Assembly (NCBI GenBank): GCA_020200235.1
Contig: JAIVJC010000034.1
Coordinates: 1-40,212, forward strand
Length of the DNA stretch: 40,212 bases
Direction: 5' to 3'
Origin: Acidobacteriota bacterium
GTDB lineage: Bacteria; Acidobacteriota; Blastocatellia; Pyrinomonadales; Pyrinomonadaceae
The translations under genes and the position numbers were made by a program. The notes beneath the pieces were generated by a model that saw only the letters and a program-made list of their open reading frames with translations, was not told where the DNA came from and did no database searches. This document shows, piece by piece, positions 1-8,756 of the stretch. Position 1 is the stretch's first letter. The number at the start of each line of letters is the position of its first letter.

Positions 1-837
1 GATCTGCGCCTGCGCATGATCGACACCCTCGACCGCATCCCGCCCGACGCGCCGCCGCAGGACGCGCGCTCCGCCGCCACCTTCGCCGTCGTCGGCGCGG
101 GCGCGTCGGGCGTGGAGCTCGCGACGAAGATGGGCGACCTGCTGGCGGAGGCTTTCCGGCGGCGCGGCATCCGCGGCGAGCCGCGCGTGATGATCCTCGA
201 GATGGGAGAGCGCGTCGTGCCCGGCATGGACGAGGAGCTCCGCGGCGTGGTCGAAGAGGCTCTCAGGGAGTCGCGCGTCGAAGTCCACACGAAGACGCGC
301 GTCGTGCGGCTCACGCGCGACGCGGTCAGGTTCGAGCACGACGGCGCCGAGTCGGAAGTGGAGTGCGCCGGCACGATCTGGACGGCGGGCGTGCGCGTGA
401 ACCCGCTGATCGAAAAGTTAGACGTGGAAAAGGATCGGCGCGGGCTCGTCGTCGTCGAGCCGACGTTGCAGGTGCGCGGGCGCGAGGGCGTTTTCGCGCT
501 CGGCGATCTCGCGCTCTTCCGCGACATCCCGCCGACGCTCGCGGGCACGGCGCAGCTCGCCTTCCAGCAGTCGTCGCTCGCAGGCAAAAACGTGCGCGCG
601 TTCCTCGAAGGCAAGGAGTTGGAGACGAAGCGCTTCGCCGAGCTGGGCGAAGCCCTGAGCTTAGGAACAGAGAACGCGGCGGTGCTGGTCGGCGGCAACG
701 TGGTCAGCGGCGCGATGGCGCGGCGCGCGCGCTTCGCGCTCTACACACAGCGCCTGCCGACGTGGCAGCACCGCCTCAGGGTCGGCGCGAGCTGGTTCTT
801 CGGCGGCACGACGCCGCGCCCTCTATCGTTGGAGTGA
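1..837 (+). CDS. Type II NADH dehydrogenase / FAD-dependent pyridine nucleotide oxidoreductase, C-terminal part (5' end outside window)
   Basis: The reading frame is open from base 1, so the gene starts upstream; the ATG at 16 is internal. About 278 residues are visible. A second Rossmann motif (VVGAGASGVELA) binds NAD(P)H. It is followed by an acidic-end strand (MILEMGERV), the TIWTAGV segment and the FAD-contacting block VFALGDLA, the usual order in the C-terminal two thirds of NDH-2 enzymes. The final basic, aromatic stretch (LPTWQHRLRVGASWFFGG) resembles the membrane-association tail of that family. NDH-2 passes electrons from NADH to quinone at the inner membrane without pumping protons. 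Other pyridine nucleotide-disulfide oxidoreductases without the catalytic cysteines remain possible. The stop is 2 nt before a palindromic repeat. Confidence 0.85.
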   Translation, partial: DLRLRMIDTLDRIPPDAPPQDARSAATFAVVGAGASGVELATKMGDLLAEAFRRRGIRGEPRVMILEMGERVVPGMDEELRGVVEEALRESRVEVHTKTRVVRLTRDAVRFEHDGAESEVECAGTIWTAGVRVNPLIEKLDVEKDRRGLVVVEPTLQVRGREGVFALGDLALFRDIPPTLAGTAQLAFQQSSLAGKNVRAFLEGKELETKRFAELGEALSLGTENAAVLVGGNVVSGAMARRARFALYTQRLPTWQHRLRVGASWFFGGTTPRPLSLE

Positions 838-838
838 A

Positions 839-998
839 GTCGGAACCGCCTGCGGTAGCGGGCGGGAGTTGGGATCGCGGATTGCGGATTTCGGATTGCG
901 GATTCTAAGCAGGAGGGCTCGGGCGCTCTCCATTCCGCATTCCGCATTCCGCAATCTAACAATCGGCAGGCCCGCCCGCTACCGCAGGCGGTTCCGAC
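839..998. repeat. Composite inverted repeat: 28-nt palindromic arms enclosing an inverted heptamer array
   Basis: The outer arms are 839-867 (GTCGGAACCGCCTGCGGTAG and on) and its reverse complement at 971-998. Inside them lie four GCGGATT-type heptamers (877-904) and three ATTCCGC heptamers (932-952) in inverted orientation, with a spacer of about 25 nt. The same outer arms recur at 6680, 9275 and 21017. The same heptamers recur near 21060, 23631 and 30087. Confidence 0.9.
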
Positions 999-1020
999 AG
1001 GGCTTAATCGGGATCGAGTC

Positions 1021-1299
1021 ATGGCGAGAGGTTGGGGCAAGTCAGCCGAGGAGGTGGAGCAGGAGGCGGAGGAGCGAGCGCGGAGCCGCGCCGCGCCCCG
1101 GCTCGACGACTCTACGGAAGCGCGCGGGCGGCGCGAGCGGCTCGAAACGCTCCGGCTCTCGCGCGCGCGCACGCTCGAACAATTAGAACGCTCCACCACG
1201 CGCGCCCACCGCGAGATGCTGCAACGCACGCTGCGCGCCGTCGAGTCAGAGATCGAGACGTTGAATCGCGATGACGATTCGTCCGCGCGCCCCGCTTAA
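1021..1299 (+). CDS. Small charged coiled-coil protein of unknown function
   Basis: This 92-residue protein begins MARGWGKSAEEVEQEAEERA and is rich in Arg and Glu. It is predicted to be almost entirely helical: heptad-like spacing of Leu around residues 40-80 (LETLRL, LEQLERS, MLQRTLRAVESEIETL) suggests a coiled coil. It has no cysteine, signal peptide or membrane segment, so it is probably cytoplasmic. This frame was chosen over a shadow at 1032-1274 because it has the full helical pattern and ends 3 nt before the convergent gene's stop. No function is claimed. No strong ribosome binding site is seen; the start lies 22 nt after a repeat. Confidence 0.6.
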   Translation: MARGWGKSAEEVEQEAEERARSRAAPRLDDSTEARGRRERLETLRLSRARTLEQLERSTTRAHREMLQRTLRAVESEIETLNRDDDSSARPA

Positions 1300-1302
1300 C
1301 GT

Positions 1303-3000
1303 TTACCCGCGACCACGCGCGGCGTAAGGGTAGATGGGCTCGATGTCCACGGGCACGTTCTTCAGGCGGTCGAGCGCGCCCTGCATCTGCGGGCGGACGA
1401 CGCCGTAGCGGTCGAGCATCGCCTTCGCCTTTTCGTAGGAGCCTTCCGCCTGGAGCGTCATGATGTCGTGCGCGAGCTTACGCACGCCCTCCTTGAAGCG
1501 CGCGGGGACGACAGCGAACGTGCCCGCGCGCTCGTCGAAACGGATCGCGCCCTCGTCCGCCAGGTAGTTGAACTGGAGCGCGATGCCCTTGCCGTGCGCC
1601 TCCGTGATGCCGAAGCGCACGGAGCGGAACATGCTCGCGAGGAAGGTCGTGTAGAGCGTTTGCTCCATCCGCCGCTCGACCACCCCCTTGTCGATCAGGT
1701 ACTGCAGAGCCCACAGCCCCGTCACGTCAGCCTTCGCCTCCTCGATCGCCGAGTAAGTGTCTTTCAACTGCCCGCGCACGGTCGTCGCCTGCCCGCCCGC
1801 CGTGATGTTGTGCGGGCCGAGCCCGTGCATCAGCTCGTGCGCGAGGACGTGCGTGAAGAACGCCTCGAAGGAGACGTCTCGGAGGTCGGCGGGCGCGAGC
1901 ACGACGCGCGAGATGGGGACGAGCGTCTGGTCGAACTTCGCCGCCTGCACGTTCCTCAGCATGACGCGCTTCGAGCCCTTCTCCTGCACGACGCGCTCGT
2001 CGTTCGGCAAATTAAACGCGGCGGTCTGCACGCCCGTGTTGCCCTCGCCCGAAGAGAAGACGACGTTGACGACGCGGATCGGAGACGCCGCGCCGAGCTT
2101 CGGGTTGCGGTAACGCGGATCGATGGGGAGGTTGTTTTCCAGCTCCTGGAGGTAGTTGCTGAAGTGCGAGAGCTTGGCGGACTCCGCCTCGTCGCGCAGC
2201 GTGACGTATGCTTCGAAGGCGGCTTTGTAGTTGAAGAGCTCGTCGGAGTAAGTCTCGTAAGGACCGATCGTCACGTCGATGGGCGAGTCCAAATCCATCC
2301 ACGCCACGTCGGACGCGTAATAGTCATCATTCAGAAAAGCGTCGGCGCGTTTGTTCAGAAACTTTCGGAGCGTGGCGTTCGTCGTCCGTCCCGCCGCCTC
2401 CCGCAGCAGGCGCGCCGCCGGGCGCAGGAACTGCGCGTACTCGCGGCTGTAAGGGACTGCGATCAACCGCCCTCGCGCGTCGCGGCGGATGGCGTGGAAG
2501 AAGCCCACGGCTTTTTTCTTCTCTTCGGGCGGGAGCGTCGCGACCCACGACTCGAACTCCTGCTTCGTCATGTCGTCGGGGTAGTGAGCCGCCTGCGGCG
2601 GGCGCACGCGCGGCACGCCCGCGAGGAAGGCGACGTTCTCGTCGAGCTGCGACCACGCGCCGTCGTTGATCATGAAGTAGTGGAGGCGCGCGCGCCCGAG
2701 CGGCGTGCGGTCGCGCGAAAGGCGCGCGAGCAGCGCCTCGTTGCCGCTCCAGACCTGGCGGCGGTAGAGCGGGTCGAGCAGCTTCGCGGCTTCGACGACA
2801 CGGGCGAGCGCCTGCCGGTCACGCGGCGAGAGGCGCGAGGTGTCGGCGGTGATGACGGTCGGGGCGAAGCGGCGGATGCGCGCGTTCAACTCGGCGAGAC
2901 CGGGCGCCCCCTCCTGCCCCCGCGCGCGCGGCGCGGCGGGCGCGCAGAGCAGCACGCTCAGCGCGAAGACCAAGACGCAAGCCTTCCTCAGGGTTCTCAT
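1303..3000 (-). CDS. M49-like (dipeptidyl-peptidase 3 family) secreted zinc peptidase
   Basis: This is a 565-residue protein with an N-terminal signal peptide (Arg-rich start, hydrophobic LVFALSVLLCAPAA core). The zinc site is HVLAHELMHGLGPH near two thirds of the length, followed by EEAKAD, which supplies the third ligand. Eukaryotic DPP III has a six-residue HExxGH motif; this protein has an HExxH form, as some bacterial relatives do. The expected activity is removal of dipeptides or cleavage of short peptides outside the cytoplasm. The start is ATG at 3000, supported by AAGGAG 10 nt upstream. The frame has no stop upstream and runs into the tricorn gene, so gene callers may report one 1763-residue fusion. 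The ribosome site and signal peptide argue for a separate protein. Confidence 0.8.
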   Translation of the reverse strand: MRTLRKACVLVFALSVLLCAPAAPRARGQEGAPGLAELNARIRRFAPTVITADTSRLSPRDRQALARVVEAAKLLDPLYRRQVWSGNEALLARLSRDRTPLGRARLHYFMINDGAWSQLDENVAFLAGVPRVRPPQAAHYPDDMTKQEFESWVATLPPEEKKKAVGFFHAIRRDARGRLIAVPYSREYAQFLRPAARLLREAAGRTTNATLRKFLNKRADAFLNDDYYASDVAWMDLDSPIDVTIGPYETYSDELFNYKAAFEAYVTLRDEAESAKLSHFSNYLQELENNLPIDPRYRNPKLGAASPIRVVNVVFSSGEGNTGVQTAAFNLPNDERVVQEKGSKRVMLRNVQAAKFDQTLVPISRVVLAPADLRDVSFEAFFTHVLAHELMHGLGPHNITAGGQATTVRGQLKDTYSAIEEAKADVTGLWALQYLIDKGVVERRMEQTLYTTFLASMFRSVRFGITEAHGKGIALQFNYLADEGAIRFDERAGTFAVVPARFKEGVRKLAHDIMTLQAEGSYEKAKAMLDRYGVVRPQMQGALDRLKNVPVDIEPIYPYAARGRG

Positions 3001-3160
3001 CTGACGGACACTCCTTCGCGTGATCGGTGTTGATTCGTGATGAGTTAATTTAACGCCGCCGACGTGTGGCGGTAAAGCGGGACGACGCGGCGGCGGCTCC
3101 ATTCGATCTTGGATGATGCCGCGCAGACAAAATCGGCTCGGCGCACCGTCCGTATAAGTT

Positions 3161-3358
3161 GAGCCCCGAAGGGGCGCGATTGAATAGCCAGGGGCAACGC
3201 CCCTGGTCAGTCCGGCATTACCGCCATGTGGAGCCCCGAAGGGGCGAAATAAATTCCCCACGAGATTTATTTCGCCCCTTCGGGGCTGAGACATCATTTC
3301 GGGCGCGCGTTCCAGGGGCGTTGCCCCTGGCTGTTTAATTTTGCCCCTTCGGGGATTG
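3161..3358. repeat. Cluster of nested palindromes (CCCCGAAGGGG and CCAGGGGCAACGCCCCTGG types)
   Basis: Three palindromic cores lie in 200 bp. A left unit at 3161-3206 has AGCCCCGAAGGGGC followed by CCAGGGGCAACGCCCCTGG. A central hairpin at 3232-3285 has arms AGCCCCGAAGGGGCGAAATAA. A right unit at 3311-3354 is the reverse complement of the left one. Together they make a large inverted repeat with a hairpin in the middle, a non-autonomous REP/MITE-like arrangement. It sits exactly where tricorn homology stops (3373). A related but different cluster lies at 10293-10492. Confidence 0.85.
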
Positions 3359-3372
3359 GACGAAGCGGGCGC

Positions 3373-6300
3373 GCCCTCGTCAACGAAGCGGAAGGTGGGC
3401 GCGCTCAGGCTCCCGCCGTCGGCGAGCGACGGCGTGCCGCTGAGACCGATCAGCCCGCCCCACGTCGTCGTGCCGAAGATTCTGCCGAGGTTGCGCTCGC
3501 GGAAGTAGAAGGGGAAGGCGTCGCCGCCCGATCCGGCGTAGCCGTTCGTGAGCATCGCCTTCGGTCCCGTGTGGGCGAAGCCGGGCGAGGAGTAGACGTC
3601 GCCGCCGCGCCGCGTCCAGTAGCTGGCGGGCCTGCGCTCCAGCAGCTCGATCATGCGGTCGGGGATGAAGCCGCCGCCGTTGTAGCGATCGTCGATCAGC
3701 AGCGCGTCCCTGTTCGCCTGCGCGTAGAAGCCCTTGAACAGCTCGCGGTTCCCTTCGGCCGCGGTGTTCGGCACGTGGATGTAGCCGATGCGACCGCCTG
3801 ACAACTTATCGACCATCGCGCGGCGCGCCTGCACCCAGTCGAAGTAGCGCAGGTTCGACTCGCTGCGCACGGGCCGCACGCGCTCGTCGTGCGCGCCCGC
3901 GCCGTCCGAGCGGTCGCTCAACGAGAGCGTGACGACGCGCTGCGCCTTGCCTTCGAGCAGCTCGAAGAAGTTCCTGACGCCTTTCGTCGAGCGACCGTCG
4001 ACCGCCGTGATGAAATCGCCGACCTTCGCCTTCACGCCGGGCTCGGTGAGCGGCGAGCGGAAGGACTCCTGCCAGTTCTCGCCGGGGAAGATTTTGGCGA
4101 CACGGAAGTAGCCGGAAGGGTCTTGGACGATCTCCGCACCGAGCAGCCCGCCGTCGTTGCGCGGGACGCGCGGCGGATCGCCGCCGCGCTCGACGTAGAC
4201 GTGACCCGCCATCAGCTCGCTCCCCATCTCGGTCATCACGAAGTTCAGGTCTTCGCGGTTCGCGATGTGGGGCACGAGCGCGGCGTACCTGGCGCGGATC
4301 GCGTTCCAGTCCACGCCGTGCATGTTCGGGTCGTAGAACCAGTCGCGCATGGTGCGCCAGGCGTCCGTGTACTCCTGCGCCCACTCCTTGCGCGGATCGA
4401 TCTTCATCGTCATGCCTTCGAGCTTGAGCAGCCCCTGATCCGGCTTCTGCGCGGGCGCGACCGGCGCGATGCCGTAGTTGTCGCGCCCCTGCTGGAAGAT
4501 GATGCGCTTGCCGTCCGCCGAGAGCTCGTAGTCGCCGATGCCCTCGATGATCGGCTGCTCGGCTTTGGCTTCGAGGTTGTAGAGCGAGAGCCTGCCCGGC
4601 CCCGAGACGTAGAGCACGCCGTCGTTCGTCGCCGAGAGGTGGCGGTAGTTGGCGGGCTGACCCGGAATGGCGCGCACGCGGCTCTCGAAGCCCGCGAAGT
4701 CGATCTTGACGGGCGCGACCGCGGGCGCGTTCGTTTTCTTCTCGTCGCCTTTGGCGTCCGTCGCCGCGGGCGTCGGGGATGCCTGACCCTGCGCGGGCGA
4801 CGCCGAAGGCGACGGCGAGGCTTGCGCTTCGGGCGACGCCCCCGGAGAGGCTTGGGGCTTCGCGCCCTGCGGCGGCGGCTGCTGACCGGGCGCGGGCGGC
4901 TGCGTGAGCGGCTGCTCCTTCGTCTTCGAGCGCTCCTCGTCGCTCGTCGGGAGGAAGAGCGGGGGCGCGTCCGCCGAGAGCAGCCCGACGTAGACGCGCG
5001 CCGGGTTCGTGTAGACGTAGTCGAACTCCCACGAGCTGAACGTGAGGTTCATGTCGCGGTTCGAGAGGAAGTAGAGGTAGCGACCTTTGGGATCGAAGAC
5101 CGGCTGGGTGTCGCTCGTCATCCCGCCCGTCAGCTTCTGCGTGCGCTTGTCGGGGACGGAATAGACCCAGATTTCGGACGACTGGTTGTCGCCCTGCTTC
5201 GTGTAGGCGATCCAGCGGCTGTCGGGAGCCCACGAGTAGGTCGTGATGTCGTTGTGGATGCTGCTGTCGACGTTGGTGGTCTGCCCCGACGCGACGTTGA
5301 CGACGCGCAGGCGCTTCTTCTTGTCGCCGTAGGAGAGCATCGTGCTGTCGGGCGACCACGCGACGGGGTAGCGCCACACGTCGCCGTCGGTCGAGACGCG
5401 CCGCTCCGCGCCCGCGCCGTCCGAGGGTCGCACGTAAATCTCGTACTCGCCCGAACGATCCGAGAGGTACGCGACCCAGCGACCGTCGGGCGACCAGGCG
5501 GGCGCGACCTCCCTCACGCCCTGCGAGTCGGTGAGGTTGCGCACCTCGCCCTCCTTCGCCGGGGCGGTGAAGATGTCGCCGCGCGCGCCGAACAGGGCGC
5601 GCACTCCCGTGGGCGAGATGGCGTAGGTCTCGACGGACTGCTTCACGTTCTGGAAGTAGGGCACGGTGTCGGCGAAGTCGCCGTAGACTTTGATCGGCAC
5701 ACGCTCCGTCTTACCCGACTTCGCGTCGAGGCGGTAGACGTAGCCGCCCGACTCGTAAACCAGCTCGTCGACAGCTCCGCTCAGCCACTGCGCGTCGTAG
5801 TCCGCGTGGGTCGTCACCTTGCGCGTCTGCTTGGTGCGCGTGTTGTAGGCGAAGACGTTCATCGTCCAGTCGCGGTCGGACAAATAATAGATCGTGTCGC
5901 CCAGCCAGACGGGGAGCATGTCCTGCGCGCGCGTCGTCGTGATCTGCTCGGCGGTGTTGCCCGCGAGGTCGTAGATCCACACGTCGGGCGACTGACCGCC
6001 GCGGTAACGCTTCCAGCCGCGGAACTCGTTCGAGATCGGCGTGAAGGCGACGCGGCTGCCGTCGGGCGAATAGCTCACGCCGCCCGCCTCCGTGATCGCG
6101 AGCGGCTGCTCCATGCCGCCCTCGACGGGGACGAGGTAGGGGCGACCCAGACGGTCGCTCGGTCCCACGCGGTTCGCGCGGAAGAGGACGTTCTTGCCGT
6201 CGGGCGTCCAGCCGAGCACGCGGTTGTCCCACCCGCCGCGCGGCGGCAGCGGTCCCACCTCGTTGCGGTAGGTGAGCTGTCGCGGCTCGCCGCCCTCAGC

Positions 6301-6594
6301 CGCGATGACGAAGACCTGGCGCGTGCCGTTGTACTCGCCGGAGAACGCGATCCAGCGACCGTCGGGCGAGAACTTCGGGAACAGCTCTATCCCGGCGTGC
6401 GACGTGAGGCGCCGCGCGGTTCCGCCCGACGCGGGGACGGTCCAGATGTCGCCCGCGTAGACGAAGGCGACTTGGTCGCCGCGGATGTCCGGGAAGCGCA
6501 GCAGGCGCGCGAGGTCGTCGGCGCGCGAGGCTTGGGCGGAGGCGACGACAGCGCAGGCGAAGAGCAGCGCGGAGAGCAAGAGCGATCTGAACAT
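3373..6594 (-). CDS. Tricorn-type S41 protease with signal peptide, 3' end lost at a repeat cluster
   Basis: The order is signal peptide (residues 1-25); WD40/TolB-like beta-propeller repeats (many FSPDGRWIAF- and WSPDGRWVAY-type blades, about 30-560); a Pro/Gln/Ala/Ser-rich linker (about 570-640); the C1 domain with a conserved His (ELMAGHVYVERGG); a PDZ domain (KVGDFITAVDGRS); and an S41-type core with the nucleophile serine in NGYAGSGGDAFP near residue 1020. The family degrades oligopeptides, here outside the cytoplasm. Homology stops at TFRFVDEG (3373), just before the palindromic cluster. The usual C-terminal segment with the catalytic Glu and the ENxGVxPD-type motif is absent. The frame stays open through the repeats into the downstream peptidase. 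The start is ATG 6594 with AAGGAG upstream. Confidence 0.88.
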
Positions 6595-6679
6595 CCTTCT
6601 ACTCCTTACATTCGACTCGGGTGCGGGTTCAAACGTGCGGGACTGTGTCTGACGCCGGCGGGTGCGGTCCGGTTTCGCG

Positions 6680-6754
6680 GTCGGAACCGCCTGCGGTAGC
6701 GGGCGGGTATTCTATCGTCGGACATACCCGCCCGCTACCGCAGGCGGTTCCGAC
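6680..6754. repeat. Near-perfect 31-bp inverted repeat hairpin (GTCGGAACCGCC family)
   Basis: Arms 6680-6710 and 6724-6754 are exact reverse complements around a 13-nt loop. The arm sequence matches those at 839, 9275 and 21017. It lies between the tricorn start and the 3' end of the dusB unit. Confidence 0.92.
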
Positions 6755-6768
6755 AAAGCGGGCGGAGA

Positions 6769-6933
6769 TTAGCCCTCTCCCTTGTTGTCCTGCACGCCGT
6801 CCAGCGGATCGGCGCTCAGGATCGTGCTCATCCCCTCGTTCTCTTCCGCCGAGGTCGGGGCGTCCGCTTCGGCTGCGTCGCCGCGCTCGCCGGCGCGGTC
6901 GTCGTCTTCGCGTCTCGTCTGCTCGTCCGTCAC
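6769..6933 (-). CDS. Possible small acidic protein downstream of dusB
   Basis: A GTG-initiated frame of 54 residues starts 20 nt after the dusB stop. The leader reads GGGGAGGGGAGTAGTC before GTG, a good ribosome binding site. The product (VTDEQTRREDDDRAGERG and on) is very acidic, probably disordered, and ends DGVQDNKGEG. Position and ribosome site suggest co-expression with dusB. No family is recognised. The frame is also open upstream inside dusB, so coding is not proven. Confidence 0.4.
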   Translation of the reverse strand: MTDEQTRREDDDRAGERGDAAEADAPTSAEENEGMSTILSADPLDGVQDNKGEG

Positions 6934-6953
6934 GACTACTCCCCTCCCCGGCT

Positions 6954-8018
6954 TCAGACTTCCACCGTCGCGGCTTCGCACGAGTCGAGCGCGGGCGCGT
7001 CTTCCGGCTCGCTCGCTTCGCCCTCGCCGACGTAAGTCAGACCCGCGGCGACGGTCTCGAAGTACTCCTCGATGCGATCCAGGACTTCCGCGACCGCGTG
7101 CGAGTGGTAGATGACCTGGCGGAAGCGCGAGCCGCCGGGCAAGCCCCGCGTGAACTGCCCTGCGAGCTGCTTCATGCGGCCGACGGCGGCGAACTCCGGC
7201 ATGTCGGCTCTCAGCAGGTCGAAGTATTCGATCAGCACTTCGCGCTTGTCGGCGAGCGTCGGCTCGAAGGGCTCTCGCCCCGCGATGATCTCTTCGATCT
7301 GCCGGAAGATCCACGGGTTCGCCATCGCGCCGCGCCCGATCAGGATGCCGTCACAGCCGGTCTCGCGCCAGCGCGCGAACGCCTCGGCGGGCGTCGTCAC
7401 GTCGCCGCTGCCTGAGACGGGGACGCTCACCGTCTCCTTGATCTGGCGCACCAGGTCCCAGTTCGCGCGCCCCTTGTAGCCCTGCTCTTTCGTGCGGCCG
7501 TGCAGCGCGATGTGCTCGACGCCGCACGCCTCGGCGAGCTTGGCGGTCTCGACCGCGTTGATGTTGTTGTCGTAGTAGCCCGCGCGGATCTTAACGGTGA
7601 GCGGGATCGTGATCGCGCGCTTGATCTCTTTCAGGATCGTCTCGAGCCGCGAGTGGTCGCGCAGGAGACCCGATCCGCCGCCGTGCTTGACGACTTTGGG
7701 CGCGGGGCAGCCGCAGTTCACGTCGAGGATGTCGGCGCCGATCTCTTCAGCCATCTCGGCGGCCATGCGCATGCGCTCGGGCTGCCCGCCGAAGATCTGC
7801 ACGGCGAACGGCCGCTCGTAGTCGAAGAAGCGCATCTGCCGCTTCGACTTCGGGTTGTTGCGCGTCAAGCCCTCGACCGAGATGAACTCCGAGACGGTCA
7901 AGCCGATCCCGCCTCTGCGCTTCAGCAGCGCGCGGAACGGCACGTCCGTCACGCCCGCCATCGGCGAGAGCACGAGCGGCGGGCTGATCTCAACGTCCCT
8001 GATCTTGAAAGGCTTCAT
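6954..8018 (-). CDS. dusB: tRNA-dihydrouridine synthase (DusB type)
   Basis: This 354-residue FMN enzyme reduces uridine to 5,6-dihydrouridine in the tRNA D-loop. It starts with the TIM-barrel block PPLVLSPMAGVTDVPFRAL. The family signature with the catalytic cysteine, DILDVNCGCPAPKV, is near residues 95-110. Other blocks are LTVKIRAGY, HIALHGRTKEQGYKG, PVSGSGDVTTP and GILIGRGAMANPWIF (phosphate/FMN binding), followed by the C-terminal helical tRNA-binding domain. The first barrel strand and the spacing match DusB (nifR3-like) rather than DusA or DusC. The last 30 residues are acidic and unlike the core. The start is ATG 8018; no strong ribosome site is seen. A heptamer array lies directly upstream. 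Confidence 0.93.
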   Translation of the reverse strand: MKPFKIRDVEISPPLVLSPMAGVTDVPFRALLKRRGGIGLTVSEFISVEGLTRNNPKSKRQMRFFDYERPFAVQIFGGQPERMRMAAEMAEEIGADILDVNCGCPAPKVVKHGGGSGLLRDHSRLETILKEIKRAITIPLTVKIRAGYYDNNINAVETAKLAEACGVEHIALHGRTKEQGYKGRANWDLVRQIKETVSVPVSGSGDVTTPAEAFARWRETGCDGILIGRGAMANPWIFRQIEEIIAGREPFEPTLADKREVLIEYFDLLRADMPEFAAVGRMKQLAGQFTRGLPGGSRFRQVIYHSHAVAEVLDRIEEYFETVAAGLTYVGEGEASEPEDAPALDSCEAATVEV

Positions 8019-8034
8019 AAATGGAACGAGGAAG

Positions 8035-8103
8035 TATGAACGATGAACGATGAACAGAAAGCAGTAGTCTTACAGTTCATCGTTCATCGTTCATCGTTCA
8101 TCG
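8035..8103. repeat. Inverted heptamer array, GTTCATC family
   Basis: Left arm 8035-8055 has repeated GAACGAT units. Right arm 8075-8103 has four GTTCATC units. The spacer is 19 nt. The array fills the gap between the DUF4920 gene stop (8105) and the dusB start (8018). Confidence 0.9.
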
Positions 8104-8104
8104 T

Positions 8105-8662
8105 TTATTTGCGCAGCTCGACGCCCGTGGCGACGAAGCTGATCTCGTTCGCCGTGCCGTCGGGGTTGCGCGTGAGTTTCGCTCCCTCTTTCTCGTAGTG
8201 ATCCGCGTCAGCCTTGCTGAGCGTCTTGACGTTGATCGTGCCCTCCACGCGCGCCCTCAAGCCCGCCGCGTTGAAGGGGACGAAGAAGGCGTGATCCTTC
8301 ATCGCGACGCGCACGCCGCGCGCGCCCTTCTCGGGCGCGAGCTCCATCCAGCAGCCCTGCGTCTGGCAGACGCGCTCGACGACGCCCTCGACGACCACCC
8401 GCTTGCCCTCGTACTTCGCGGGCTCCTTCAACACGTCGGCGAACTTGACGGCGGGCGAGTCGCCCAAGGGTTCGCCGCGGCGGACGACTTCGCCCGGCGC
8501 TAGACGGACGTTCGCCGCCTGCTGCTGCTGGGGCGTGTGTGCCTGTTCGTGACTGTGTTTGTCGGCGTGCTCGTCGGCGTGCTTGTCGGGGTGCGACTGC
8601 GCGGCGGCGGTCAGCGCGGAGCAGCAGAGGAGGGCGGTTGCGATCAGCAGGTCTCTCATCAT
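8105..8662 (-). CDS. Secreted DUF4920 protein with histidine-rich N-terminus
   Basis: The protein has 185 residues from ATG 8662 (a second ATG follows at 8659). A signal peptide (LLIATALLCCSALTAAAQS) leads to a His-rich stretch (HPDKHADEHADKHSHEQAH) that could bind metal, then a poly-Gln run. The remainder is an OB-like domain with VVVEGVVERVCQTQGCWMEL, the Cys-x4-GCWM signature typical of DUF4920 proteins. It is predicted to be periplasmic; the paired cysteines suggest a redox or metal role, but the family's function is unknown. The longer frame to 8788 is not used because it lacks a signal peptide and would run into the divergent gene. Confidence 0.8.
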   Translation of the reverse strand: MMRDLLIATALLCCSALTAAAQSHPDKHADEHADKHSHEQAHTPQQQQAANVRLAPGEVVRRGEPLGDSPAVKFADVLKEPAKYEGKRVVVEGVVERVCQTQGCWMELAPEKGARGVRVAMKDHAFFVPFNAAGLRARVEGTINVKTLSKADADHYEKEGAKLTRNPDGTANEISFVATGVELRK

Positions 8663-8756
8663 GGGTCGGTCGAACTCTCTTTCGGGTAGAATGTCGGGTA
8701 CGCTCTCGGCAATGCTGTTAGCCTCGCGGCGTGCGCCTTGAGCCCAGAGTATAGCA

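Noticed and set aside
3889-6699. Very long plus-strand ORF (936 codons) opposite tricorn, and similar long antisense frames at 28479-30119, 30050-32743 and 37898-39817
   Set aside because: They are Arg/Ala/Val-rich mirror readings caused by high GC3 of well-recognised minus-strand genes; no domain motif is visible.
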